64,000 nt of DNA, from the NCBI RefSeq assembly GCF_000196235.1, contig NC_008541.1, positions 4,030,001 through 4,094,000 on the forward strand, in the 5' to 3' direction. The notes under the pieces are model-generated. The model was not told where the DNA came from. It ran no database searches and saw only the letters and a program-made list of their open reading frames with translations. Below are positions 8,478-16,653 of the stretch, piece by piece (positions within the stretch are counted from its first letter, which is position 1; the number at the start of each line of letters is the position of its first letter). Source of the stretch: Arthrobacter sp. FB24 (GTDB lineage: Bacteria; Actinomycetota; Actinomycetes; Actinomycetales; Micrococcaceae). The position numbers and the translations under genes were made by a program.

Positions 8478-9965
8478 CTACGGGACAACAACCGGACGGC
8501 CAATTTCGGCGTGCGGATAGGTGGGCGGAAACAGCTCATCGGAAGCACGGCGCCGGACGTCCCGCTCCGAGTAGGCAGCCCGCATCGCCTCGAACAGCCC
8601 CTGACCCCCGGCCCGCAGCGCGTCCAGGTCAACGCCGGGCAGGGCACCGTCCACCACCACGGGGCGGCCGGCCACAAAAGTATCCGTAACCTGCCGCGCC
8701 GTGCCGTTGAGCACCAGGGTGCGAAGCGGATCCTCGACGACGCCGTCGCCGAAGTGGCCCAGGGAGAACACCGTGATGTCGGCCTGCATGCCGGGCGCCA
8801 GCCTCCCGAGGTCTTTCCGGCCAAGAGCTCGCGCGCCGCCGAGGGTCGCGGCGTCAAAGTAGTCGGCCAGGGTCCCGGCGTCGGCCCTCCCCTCAACCAT
8901 CCGGGTCAGGTGCATGCCCACGTCCATGCCCCGCACCAGGTCCGGCGGGAAAGAGTCGGTACCCAGGCACATATTGATTCCGGCCTCGCGGAAACGGTCG
9001 AACGAATCGAGCTGCTTCTGGTAGCGGAACGAGGTCAGCGGGCAGTGGACAATGCTGACGCCGTGCCGGGCCAGCACGTCCAGCGGACCTCCGGGAGCCG
9101 ACGCGGCAGGGTCCTTGCCGCTAATCACCACCCCGTGCGGAATGAGAAGGCGGGTGCCGAACAGGCCGGTGGATTCGAGCAGTTCCAGGACGCCGCGTCC
9201 GGCTGAACGCTGCAGCAGCTCGTCCTCGAGGGGCGACTGGAGGCAGTGGAGCCGGACAATCGCGTCCCGATCGCGGGCGATCCTCGCCGTCTCCCGCATG
9301 AGGTTTTCGGACAGCGTCTCAATGCGGCACGGCAGCAATACGCCGGTGACGAGGGGGTCATTTAGCCCGGCGGCATGGTCGAGGAAACGCTCAGCGTCGC
9401 TCAGGCCGGCAACCCCCCGGGCTTCGTCAAAGTGGACCTCGCGGCTGCCTGCTGCAGTGGTGACGTGGACCCCGGAACGGTAGGCGGGGCCGAGGTAGCC
9501 CCGCAGGCCGATCCGTCGGCTGGTCTCTGCCATGTCCACGAGCTCGTCGAAGCCTTCGGCCCAGGAACTGTGGATCTCGGAGGCGATGGGCATGTAGGTG
9601 GTAATGCCGTGCAGGGCGAGCTGGGCAAGGGCGAATTCGCGGATGGTGGCGCGTTCCGACGGCGTGAACACGTCCCGGCGGCGGCTGGCGAAGTAGTCGT
9701 CCGACCACAGGTGGCCGGCGGCGACGTCAGGCGAGGGCCACGAGTCCAGGATGAGGTGGTCGATGTCGGCGAGGGCATCCAGGTCGATCAGTCCAGGCAT
9801 CACCAGGCTCTGGCCAAAGTCGCGTTCCTCATCAACCGGGCCCTCATAGTTGCGACCCACGAAGATGATGGAATCTCCTTCGAAGACGACTTCGCCGTCG
9901 GAGATGAGCGTGTGCCGGGTTCCGTCGAACCCCAGAACGAACCGGGCCGAGATCTTCGTGTACAA
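8478..9965 (-). CDS. Amidohydrolase-like protein lacking the HxH metal motif
   Basis: This 495-residue protein has the fold and block order of chlorohydrolase/deaminase-type amidohydrolases (COG0402-like). The site that normally reads PGLIDxHxH is instead PGLIDLDALADIDH, so the HxH pair is replaced by acidic and other residues. Later ligand-type residues remain: His in VRLHCLQS, His in LIPHGVV and Asp in LGTDSFPPD. It may bind one metal, bind metal differently, or have lost hydrolysis. The start is TTG at 9965 with a perfect AAGGAGG 4 nt upstream; longer upstream frames run through the promoter and operator. It diverges from the second DUF3100 gene across the operator at 10050. Confidence 0.85.
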   Translation of the reverse strand: MYTKISARFVLGFDGTRHTLISDGEVVFEGDSIIFVGRNYEGPVDEERDFGQSLVMPGLIDLDALADIDHLILDSWPSPDVAAGHLWSDDYFASRRRDVFTPSERATIREFALAQLALHGITTYMPIASEIHSSWAEGFDELVDMAETSRRIGLRGYLGPAYRSGVHVTTAAGSREVHFDEARGVAGLSDAERFLDHAAGLNDPLVTGVLLPCRIETLSENLMRETARIARDRDAIVRLHCLQSPLEDELLQRSAGRGVLELLESTGLFGTRLLIPHGVVISGKDPAASAPGGPLDVLARHGVSIVHCPLTSFRYQKQLDSFDRFREAGINMCLGTDSFPPDLVRGMDVGMHLTRMVEGRADAGTLADYFDAATLGGARALGRKDLGRLAPGMQADITVFSLGHFGDGVVEDPLRTLVLNGTARQVTDTFVAGRPVVVDGALPGVDLDALRAGGQGLFEAMRAAYSERDVRRRASDELFPPTYPHAEIGRPVVVP

Positions 9966-10036
9966 GGTGCCTCCTTGGGGCAGCGGCCGGGGATTACCGG
10001 CGTTTGAAAAATGTGACTTGCCTCTCAATGGGTACG

Positions 10037-10061
10037 AGTATACAGTCACTTGGTATACCAA
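10037..10061. promoter_or_regulatory. Divergent promoter region with GntR-type operator TTGGTATACCAA
   Basis: The 165-bp gap between the divergent genes at 9965 (minus) and 10131 (plus) holds overlapping -10-like elements, TATACT on the minus strand (10037-10042) and TATACA on the plus strand (10039-10044). The 12-bp palindrome at 10050-10061 is identical to the one at 8427-8438. A regulator bound here would affect both directions. Confidence 0.65.
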
Positions 10062-10130
10062 AGCTTGATTCCGCAAGTGCGAGACGTCTTTGTTCTGATC
10101 CCCCAACTCCTCCTTGGAAAGGCCTGCGCC

Positions 10131-11588
10131 ATGCCCAACGAAACGAAGACCACAGGCGGCCCGGTACCCGCCTTAGTGGACGCGCCGCCCTCCCGTTCCT
10201 TCCGTGCCCGGCCCGCCCTGTGGCTCGGGATGATCGCGCTCTCCACAGCGGTCTGTGCCGTGGCCATCACGATCGGCACCCACAAGTTGCAGCTCGGTCC
10301 GGCCGCCATCGTCCTGATGCCCATCCTGTGGACCGTGCTCATTGGCGGATTCCTCGGCGTCCAGAAGTGGAAGCCGATCGGAGGGCGTGCACGTGCGGTG
10401 TCCACGCACCTGATGGACGTATCCATCGTTTTCTTCCTGGCAGGCCTCGGGACCCAGATTGGCCCGTCGCTGACGAAGTTCACCGACATTGGCCCCGCGA
10501 TACTCCTCCAGGAGGTCGGGCACGTGGTCGGCACCGTGATCCTGGCCCTGCCGGTGGCAGTTGCCCTTGGATTGGGCCGTACTGCAATCGGCGCCACCTG
10601 GTCGATCGACCGCGAGTCCTACCTCGCCTTCGCCATCCAGCGATTCGGCGTCCGTTCCCCCGAGTACCGCGGTGTTTTCGCAGTGTGGGTGCTGGGCAGT
10701 GTGTTTGGCGCCGTGTTCATCTCCCTGCTCGCCGGTCTTCTCGGCGGACTGGACTTCTTCGATCCCCGCGCCCTGGCGCTGGGCCTGGGACTGGGTTCCG
10801 CTTCCATGATGCTCGGGGGCGTCGGAGCCCTGTCCATCCTCTACCCCGAGATGGCCGGGGAGATCATGGCCCTCGCTGCGCTTTCCAACCTCGTGACCAA
10901 CATCGTCGGCTTCTACGCCGGCGTCTTTATCGCGCTGCCGATGTGCCAGAAGCTCTACAAGATGTGGTCCCGCATCTTCGGACGGGACGACCTCGGCCGC
11001 CGTGTCCGCCACAGTGTTCCCAGTGGCGCGACAGTCGGAGCCCGAGCAGGCCGCACAGGCGCTGCGCTCCCGGGCGGGGCATTGACCGACTCCGATGACG
11101 CGTCTGGCACGGACACCGTGGACGTCAACGGAATCGAAGAGGATCCCACAGTTGTCCGGACACCCAGGACGTGGCTCATCGCATTCGCCGCGACCGGAGT
11201 GGCCGGTTTCTTCCTGAACACCCTTGGCACCGGTTCAGCGCAGCCGTTGGACGTGGTCGGCATCCTCATCCTGCTGGCTCTCACTGCCATCGCGCTGGTG
11301 CTCGCGAAGCTCGTCCCGGTTGTGCCGTCCAGCATCTGGGTGCTGGCCCTGGCCACGATTGCCTCCGCGACGTTCCTGCCCATCGGGCCCTTCGTCGCCT
11401 CCGCCACGCAGCACATCAGCGTCCTCTTCGCAGGCCTGCCCATGATCGCCCTGATCGGCATGTCACTGGGCCGCGACGTGAAGGCCCTGCGCTCACTGAG
11501 CTGGAAGATCATTATCGTCGCCCTGATGACGTTCACGGCGAGCTTCGTCGCCGCGGCAGCGATTGCACAGGTTGCCTTCCACTTCTAG
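10131..11588 (+). CDS. DUF3100-like polytopic membrane protein (second copy)
   Basis: This 485-residue membrane protein is paralogous to the one at 3692-5065. Shared features include QEVGH (here 127-131), the SIDRES/SLDREP segment, the YRGVFA/YRGVLA motif, FGAVFIS/FGAVFIT and a glycine-serine-methionine stretch (GLGLGSASMML). A longer hydrophilic loop near residues 285-340 separates two membrane bundles. I chose ATG at 10131 with GGAAAGG about 8 nt upstream; the frame is open further back, but that would run through the operator at 10050. It is followed by a hairpin terminator and then an amidohydrolase. Function is inferred from context as transport of an amidohydrolase substrate. Confidence 0.8.
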   Translation: MPNETKTTGGPVPALVDAPPSRSFRARPALWLGMIALSTAVCAVAITIGTHKLQLGPAAIVLMPILWTVLIGGFLGVQKWKPIGGRARAVSTHLMDVSIVFFLAGLGTQIGPSLTKFTDIGPAILLQEVGHVVGTVILALPVAVALGLGRTAIGATWSIDRESYLAFAIQRFGVRSPEYRGVFAVWVLGSVFGAVFISLLAGLLGGLDFFDPRALALGLGLGSASMMLGGVGALSILYPEMAGEIMALAALSNLVTNIVGFYAGVFIALPMCQKLYKMWSRIFGRDDLGRRVRHSVPSGATVGARAGRTGAALPGGALTDSDDASGTDTVDVNGIEEDPTVVRTPRTWLIAFAATGVAGFFLNTLGTGSAQPLDVVGILILLALTAIALVLAKLVPVVPSSIWVLALATIASATFLPIGPFVASATQHISVLFAGLPMIALIGMSLGRDVKALRSLSWKIIIVALMTFTASFVAAAAIAQVAFHF

Positions 11589-11602
11589 TCCATGGTGCGG
11601 TA

Positions 11603-11638
11603 GGGAAGGCGCCGGTGCCACTGTACCGGCGCCTTCCC
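11603..11638 (+). terminator. GC-rich hairpin terminator
   Basis: A perfect 14-bp stem pairs 11603-11616 with 11625-11638 around an 8-nt loop. It begins 14 nt after the DUF3100 stop codon. There is no strong T-run, as is common in high-GC actinobacteria. Confidence 0.7.
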
Positions 11639-11677
11639 CGCCGTCGTGGTCACCAGCCCATCCGAAAGGAATGAATC

Positions 11678-12910
11678 ATGCTCATCACTAACGTCCGCCC
11701 CTGGGGCGGGGACAACGTAGACCTCGAGGTTCACGAGGGGCGTATTGCAGCCGTTCATCCCGCGGGGACCGGCGACGTGTCAGCTGACGCCGCCGGCGGC
11801 ACGATCGACGGACGCGGCCGCATCGCCTTCCCCGCTTTCACGGACGTGCACGTCCACCTCGACTCGACCCGGATAGGACTGCCGTTTCGGGAGCACACCG
11901 CCTCTCCCGGGGTGTGGAACATGATGTGCAACGACCGGGAAAACTGGCGTGACACGCCCATCCCGTACGCGGATGTGGTGGCAGGAACGCTGGAACGGAT
12001 GATTGCGCGGGGCACCACACGCGTCCGTTCCTATGCGCAGATCGATGTGGACTGCAAGCTTGAGCGCTTCGAAGCAGTCCTGGCGGCGAAGGAGCGCTTC
12101 GCCCACGCGGCCGAGGTAGAAGTCATGGCTTTCCCCCAGGCGGGCCTCCTCCTCGAGGACGGCACTGTGCCGCTCCTTGAGGAGGCCCTCCGTGCGGGGG
12201 CGACCACCATCGGCGGCATTGATCCCTGCCAGCTGGACCGCGACCCGGCCCGCCATCTGGACATCGTCTTCGAGCTGGCCGAGAAGTACGGGGTGGACGT
12301 GGATATTCACCTGCACGAGCCCGGCCATCTGGGGGTCTTCAGTGCGGAACTCATCTTCGAACGCACCCGCGCACTGGGCATGCAGGGACGCGTCTCGCTT
12401 TCCCACGCCTACGATCTGGCCAACGTCCACCCCGATGTGACCGCCCGGATCGTGGAGCAGATGGCCGAGCTGGACGTCGCCTGGGCGACCGTGGCCCCGG
12501 CAAGTGGAGGCGCCCAGTTCGACCTGGCCCGGATGACGGAGGCCGGGATCCGCGTTGGTCTGGGCGAGGATGGTCAACGGGATTACTGGAGTCCGTATGG
12601 CAATTGCGACATGCTCGACCGCACCTGGCAGCTGGCCTTCACGCACCGGCTGCGCAAGGACCGTCTCATCGAGCACTGCGCGGCGATCGCCACGGTCGGA
12701 GGCGCGTCCATCATGGACCGCACCGTCCCGCGGCTCACCAGCCCCGACGACCGGCCGGGCCTGACCCCAGGCGACCGGGCCGACGTCGTCCTGGTAGACG
12801 GCGAAACCGTCACCAGCACCGTCATGGACCGCGGCACCGACCGCACCGTCATACACGACGGCAGGCTCGTCGCCGACGGGCTGGCTGTTCTTCCACGCGC
12901 AGCCGGGTAA
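11678..12910 (+). CDS. Cytosine-deaminase-like amidohydrolase
   Basis: This 410-residue amidohydrolase resembles the CodA/N-acyl or cytosine deaminase group that deaminates or hydrolyses cyclic amides. Ligands in order are HVH at 58-60 (TDVHVHLD), Gln in FPQAGLL, HLHEPG near 210, His in SLSHAYDL near 245 and an Asp in GEDGQRDYW near 305. The block DYWSPYGNCDM corresponds to the DPWYPLG region of cytosine deaminase. AAAGGA lies 8 nt before the ATG. It follows the second DUF3100 gene after a terminator, so it may be read through or have its own promoter. The real substrate may be another nitrogen heterocycle or hydantoin-like compound. Confidence 0.88.
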   Translation: MLITNVRPWGGDNVDLEVHEGRIAAVHPAGTGDVSADAAGGTIDGRGRIAFPAFTDVHVHLDSTRIGLPFREHTASPGVWNMMCNDRENWRDTPIPYADVVAGTLERMIARGTTRVRSYAQIDVDCKLERFEAVLAAKERFAHAAEVEVMAFPQAGLLLEDGTVPLLEEALRAGATTIGGIDPCQLDRDPARHLDIVFELAEKYGVDVDIHLHEPGHLGVFSAELIFERTRALGMQGRVSLSHAYDLANVHPDVTARIVEQMAELDVAWATVAPASGGAQFDLARMTEAGIRVGLGEDGQRDYWSPYGNCDMLDRTWQLAFTHRLRKDRLIEHCAAIATVGGASIMDRTVPRLTSPDDRPGLTPGDRADVVLVDGETVTSTVMDRGTDRTVIHDGRLVADGLAVLPRAAG

Positions 12911-13140
12911 TAAACACCGGCCCCATTCGTCATCATCGGTGACCAACACGAAACGAACCGGCGGCAGCCCCGGAGTCCGCCGCCCGGGCCGCGGCCAGCG
13001 GTGAAAAGCCGGCTCCCGTTCCGGGTCGTTCGACCCTACGGCTGCATCCCCGGGCGTGCTCAGACTGGTGTGAGAAGGTCCGTGGATCATTCAGGCGATG
13101 CCCTCTTCGCGCGCGGGCCGTCAGCACAAGGAGGCCAATC

Positions 13141-13665
13141 ATGGCCAAGATCTACCTTCCCTACGGGACTACCGAGGGGCAGACTGCCAAGATCGCCGAG
13201 TACATCGCGGACGTGGTGCGGGCACACGGCCACAGCGCGGACCCGGCGGACATCAAGCAGGCCGGGGACACGATCCCGGACGGGTACGACGCCGTGATCG
13301 TTGGCGCGTCGGTCCACCTGGGAAAGCACGAAGACTACGTCCGGGACTTCGTGCGGAAGAACGGTGATGTCCTGACGCGCCTCCCGTCCGCGCTCTTTTC
13401 TGTCAGCCTGGCTGCCCACGGGGACGCCGAGAACGCGGAGAGCTACGTCGAGAAATTCGAGCATGAAACGGGCTGGCGGCCTGCTCGGGTGGGACTCTTC
13501 GGCGGGGCGCTGCTCTACACGCAGTACGGGTTCCTCAAGCGGCACATGATGAAGAAGATCGCCAGCGACAAAGGCAGCCTGGATACCGACACATCGCAGG
13601 ATTACGTCTACACCGAGTGGGATGGTGTCAGGCGGTTCGCAGAGGACTTCCTCGGCAGCTTGTGA
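13141..13665 (+). CDS. HemG-like flavodoxin domain protein
   Basis: This 174-residue flavodoxin-fold protein resembles menaquinone-dependent protoporphyrinogen oxidase HemG. The FMN-phosphate loop is seen as YGTTEGQTAK at about 8-17, followed by VGASVHLGKH near 54-63 and a late GGALLYTQYGFLKR block typical of HemG-type proteins. An excellent AAGGAGG ribosome site lies 6 nt before the ATG. It stands alone, with about 230 bp of non-coding DNA upstream holding no feature I can name. In actinobacteria such proteins are often general FMN oxidoreductases rather than true heme enzymes, so I give no gene symbol. Confidence 0.87.
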   Translation: MAKIYLPYGTTEGQTAKIAEYIADVVRAHGHSADPADIKQAGDTIPDGYDAVIVGASVHLGKHEDYVRDFVRKNGDVLTRLPSALFSVSLAAHGDAENAESYVEKFEHETGWRPARVGLFGGALLYTQYGFLKRHMMKKIASDKGSLDTDTSQDYVYTEWDGVRRFAEDFLGSL

Positions 13666-13736
13666 GCTGATCCCCCGTTCCCGGCGACGCCACTCCCTCG
13701 TAGGCGCGCCGTTGCGTTTGTTCCCCTGTCTGGAGG

Positions 13737-14645
13737 CTAAGACAGTAAGGTCCGGTAGATGCCGGTATGGTCCATGTCACCGTCGCCGGCCGCGATCATC
13801 TCTTCGAACGAACTCTGCAGGCACGCAGCCAACGGAAGGTTTATCCCGTGTGCCGCGGCAATCTCGGCTATGAAGTTGAGGTCTTTGAGCTGGTTCTTCG
13901 CAGAACCGCCACCCTCGAAGTCCTGGTCGATCCAGCGGTGTCCCTTTTGCCTTAGGACCTCTGAGTTGGCAAGGCCGCCTGCCAGAGTGGTTTGCACCTT
14001 CTCAAGGTCCAATGCGGCAGTGCTTGCGAGGGCCATCGCTTCGGCCAGGGCGTTTACCGTGGCGGCGACGACGATCTGGTTGCACGCCTTCACCGTTGAC
14101 CCCGCGCCGGTTTTGCCGAAATGAACGGCTGTTGAGCTGTATAGCCCGAAGAGCGGGGTCAGGCGCTCCACGGCCTCGGCCGGTCCGCCAACCATGATGC
14201 TCAGCCGGCCCTCTTCAGCACCGATGGTTCCGCCACTGAGGGGTGCGTCCACGACGGTCAGTCCCCAGTTGCGCAGGCAGTCGTCGGCGAACTCCGCGAC
14301 CGCCACCGGTGACACCGTCCCGTGAATCACCAAGACCGGATGCTCGATGCCGGCGGCCTTCCATCCTGCCAGCAGGCCGTCCTCGCCGGGAAGTAGCGCC
14401 GCAACCTGGGGGAGGTCGGGCAATACAGTCAGCACGACTTCGCTTGCGGCCGCGGCCGGGGTGGCTACGACGGTCCCTCCCCCGATCGCGCGGGCCTTTT
14501 CCGCTGTGCGGTTCCAGAGAGTAAGCGGAACGTGGCCGGCGAGGATGTTCCGGGCGATCGGGGCCCCCATGGGCCCCGTGCCGATGAGGGCCACGGAGCC
14601 GCGGAAGCCGGGCATTTCCTTCTCACTCATTGCGGGTGTTGTCAT
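13737..14645 (-). CDS. 3-hydroxyisobutyrate dehydrogenase-like NAD(P) oxidoreductase
   Basis: This 302-residue member of the beta-hydroxyacid dehydrogenase family carries the nucleotide loop ALIGTGPMGAP near residues 18-28, the substrate motif DAPLSGG and the catalytic lysine in GSTVKACNQ. It is the last gene of the minus-strand operon that encodes an SAF-domain oxidoreductase and a TRAP transporter. Its ATG lies only 4 nt after the stop of the fused TRAP permease, so translation is probably coupled. It likely oxidises or reduces the hydroxyacid imported by that transporter. The first gene of the window is a family relative, but the two sit under different predicted regulators. Confidence 0.92.
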   Translation of the reverse strand: MTTPAMSEKEMPGFRGSVALIGTGPMGAPIARNILAGHVPLTLWNRTAEKARAIGGGTVVATPAAAASEVVLTVLPDLPQVAALLPGEDGLLAGWKAAGIEHPVLVIHGTVSPVAVAEFADDCLRNWGLTVVDAPLSGGTIGAEEGRLSIMVGGPAEAVERLTPLFGLYSSTAVHFGKTGAGSTVKACNQIVVAATVNALAEAMALASTAALDLEKVQTTLAGGLANSEVLRQKGHRWIDQDFEGGGSAKNQLKDLNFIAEIAAAHGINLPLAACLQSSFEEMIAAGDGDMDHTGIYRTLLS

Positions 14646-14649
14646 TCGC

Positions 14650-16590
14650 TTAGAAGGGGATCAGTCCGGCGAGGGCGGGAAGGAATGTGCTGAACCACGG
14701 GACTGCGGCAAGAACGAGGAGCCCGAGGAACACGGCGATGAGGTAGGGCCAGAAGTGCTTGAGGCTCTTCTCGACAGTTTCGTGGGCGGTTGCGCAGGCG
14801 ACGTAGAAGCCGACGCCGGCTGGCGGTGCGAATGAGCCGATACCCATGGAGATGATCAGTACCATCGCGTACTGCACGGGGTTGACGCCGAAGTCGACGG
14901 CGATCGGCAGGAGCAGGGGCGCGAAGATCAGTACCGCGGGGAGGCCTTCAAGGAGCTGGCCCATGATGATCAGCAGGACGATGGTGAACAGCATAAAGAG
15001 CAGTGGTGAGTCGCCGAGCCCTGACATGAGGTCGTGGATCTGCTGGGAGACACCTGCAAGCGCGAGGGTCTGGGCCAGCGGCGACGCCGCCGCGATGATG
15101 AACAACACCATTCCCGCCGTCGTCGTGGTTTCCCGCAGCGTGTCACCCAGCAGCCGCTTGCTGCCGCGCCGGTAAGCGGCGGCGAGGATGAAGGCGTAGG
15201 CGACGGCCACGGACGACACTTCAGTGGGTGTGGCAAAGCCGCTGAGGATTCCCACCACCATGCCCACAGGAAGCAGAAGAGTCGGAATTGCGAAGAAGGT
15301 TGCCGATCCGCGTTCACGCCAGCTGGATTTGGGGCTGGCGACGCCGCCCTGTTTGCGGGCGCGGAAGAAGACGAGCGCCATGACACAGAGGGCCAGGAAG
15401 GCGGCGGGAACGAAGCCGGCCAGGAACAGCGTGGTGGTGGAGATGGTGGTGATGGATCCAAGGATCAGGAGCACGATGCTCGGCGGGATGGTTTCGCCCA
15501 TAATGGCCGAGGCCGACAGGACGGCGACGACTTCTCCACGGGGGTACTTTCGTTCTTCGAGCATGCCGCGCATCGTGGTGCCCACTGCTGCGACGTCGGC
15601 CACCTTGGAGCCGGAGATGCCGGAGAAGATGTACATGGTCACGACGACCACCTGGAGCAGGCCACCGCGCAGGTGCCCGATCAGGGCATCGACTAGCTTG
15701 GCCAGCGGAAGGGTCAGGCCGGCGGAGTTCATTACCGTGCCGGCAAGGATAAAGAACGGGATCGCCAGAAGGACGAAGCCCTTAGCCCCGGAAGCCATTC
15801 CGATGGGGATGGCGCTGACCTCGGAAATGCCACCCAGGTAAAGGTAGATCCCGGATGCCAGGGCAAGGACGAATGCGATGGGCAGGCCCAGGAACAGCAG
15901 CATGAACAAAAGCAGGAGGACGACGCCGAGCAGGACGTTGGGGGTGGCGTAGTAGAAGAGCGGCTGGGCCACAAGGACGAGAACAATCAGTCCGGCGGCG
16001 ATTCCCGCAGCAATGAGTGCCGGCCGGCGGTCCTGGCGCCACAGTTTGAGGAGGGCGAACCAGGCGATCAGCACCATGCCGACGGAGAAGGGCAGTGAGA
16101 CCCAGAAAACGGGCAGCTGCAGGATCGGGGTCTTTTCCTCGATCTGCTGGACAAGGGTGGGAACGAACAGCGCAAATGCGCCTGCGCTCATGATGAACAC
16201 CAGCCAGTCGACCAGGGCGGCCAGGTAAGGCTTCCAAGTGGCGGGGAGGCGCATGATGAGGGCCTGGACGGACATGTGCGCGCCCTTGGGGTACGCGATG
16301 GCGCCGCCGATGAAAGCGATGGTCAGCAGCGCGATCTCGGAGACTTCCTGGGTCCAGAGCACGGAATCGCCGGTGACCACCCTCACCATGATGTTCAGCA
16401 GGATCACGACGAGCTCCGCGAGGATGGCAGCGCCCACAACCCATTCAAGCGTTTTGTCTAGCCACAGGGCACCGCTCCAACGCGGGGGTACATGGCCGTG
16501 GTGGAGTATCTCTTCCGCGTCCGAGGGGAGGACCTCCTCGAGTTCCTCGGGCGTAGTGATGTTTTTCATGGGCTTCCAGACTGTCGACAT
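14650..16590 (-). CDS. TRAP transporter permease, fused DctQ-DctM subunits
   Basis: This 646-residue polytopic protein joins the small and large TRAP subunits in one chain. After a charged N-terminus of about 45 residues, a DctQ-like four-helix part spans about 50-180 (GDSVLWTQEVSEI is the typical TQE block). DctM follows at about 200-646 with the GIPIAF-type segment LGLPIAFVLAL, SGSKVADVAAVG, MGETIPPSI and SFAPPAGVGFY. It sits downstream of dctP with a GC-rich hairpin between them. TRAP systems import organic acids using ion gradients. Fusions of Q and M are known in this family. Start choice between 16590 and 16569 is uncertain. Confidence 0.92.
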   Translation of the reverse strand: MSTVWKPMKNITTPEELEEVLPSDAEEILHHGHVPPRWSGALWLDKTLEWVVGAAILAELVVILLNIMVRVVTGDSVLWTQEVSEIALLTIAFIGGAIAYPKGAHMSVQALIMRLPATWKPYLAALVDWLVFIMSAGAFALFVPTLVQQIEEKTPILQLPVFWVSLPFSVGMVLIAWFALLKLWRQDRRPALIAAGIAAGLIVLVLVAQPLFYYATPNVLLGVVLLLLFMLLFLGLPIAFVLALASGIYLYLGGISEVSAIPIGMASGAKGFVLLAIPFFILAGTVMNSAGLTLPLAKLVDALIGHLRGGLLQVVVVTMYIFSGISGSKVADVAAVGTTMRGMLEERKYPRGEVVAVLSASAIMGETIPPSIVLLILGSITTISTTTLFLAGFVPAAFLALCVMALVFFRARKQGGVASPKSSWRERGSATFFAIPTLLLPVGMVVGILSGFATPTEVSSVAVAYAFILAAAYRRGSKRLLGDTLRETTTTAGMVLFIIAAASPLAQTLALAGVSQQIHDLMSGLGDSPLLFMLFTIVLLIIMGQLLEGLPAVLIFAPLLLPIAVDFGVNPVQYAMVLIISMGIGSFAPPAGVGFYVACATAHETVEKSLKHFWPYLIAVFLGLLVLAAVPWFSTFLPALAGLIPF

Positions 16591-16616
16591 TGAGAGTGGG
16601 ACTTTTCCTTGCGGGT

Positions 16617-16645
16617 GGCCCGGGGAGCGTTCGGCTCCCCGGGCC
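16617..16645 (-). terminator. Intercistronic GC hairpin between dctP and permease
   Basis: A perfect 12-bp stem (16617-16628 with 16634-16645, 5-nt loop) lies in the 63-nt gap between the solute-binding-protein gene and the permease gene. It can act as a partial terminator or as an RNA 3'-end stabiliser, giving more binding protein than permease. Confidence 0.65.
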
Positions 16646-16653
16646 GGCGGGGG

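Noticed and set aside
11780..13090. 436-codon minus-strand frame antisense to the cytosine-deaminase-like gene
   Set aside because: It mirrors a gene with all metal ligands intact and shows no family features of its own.
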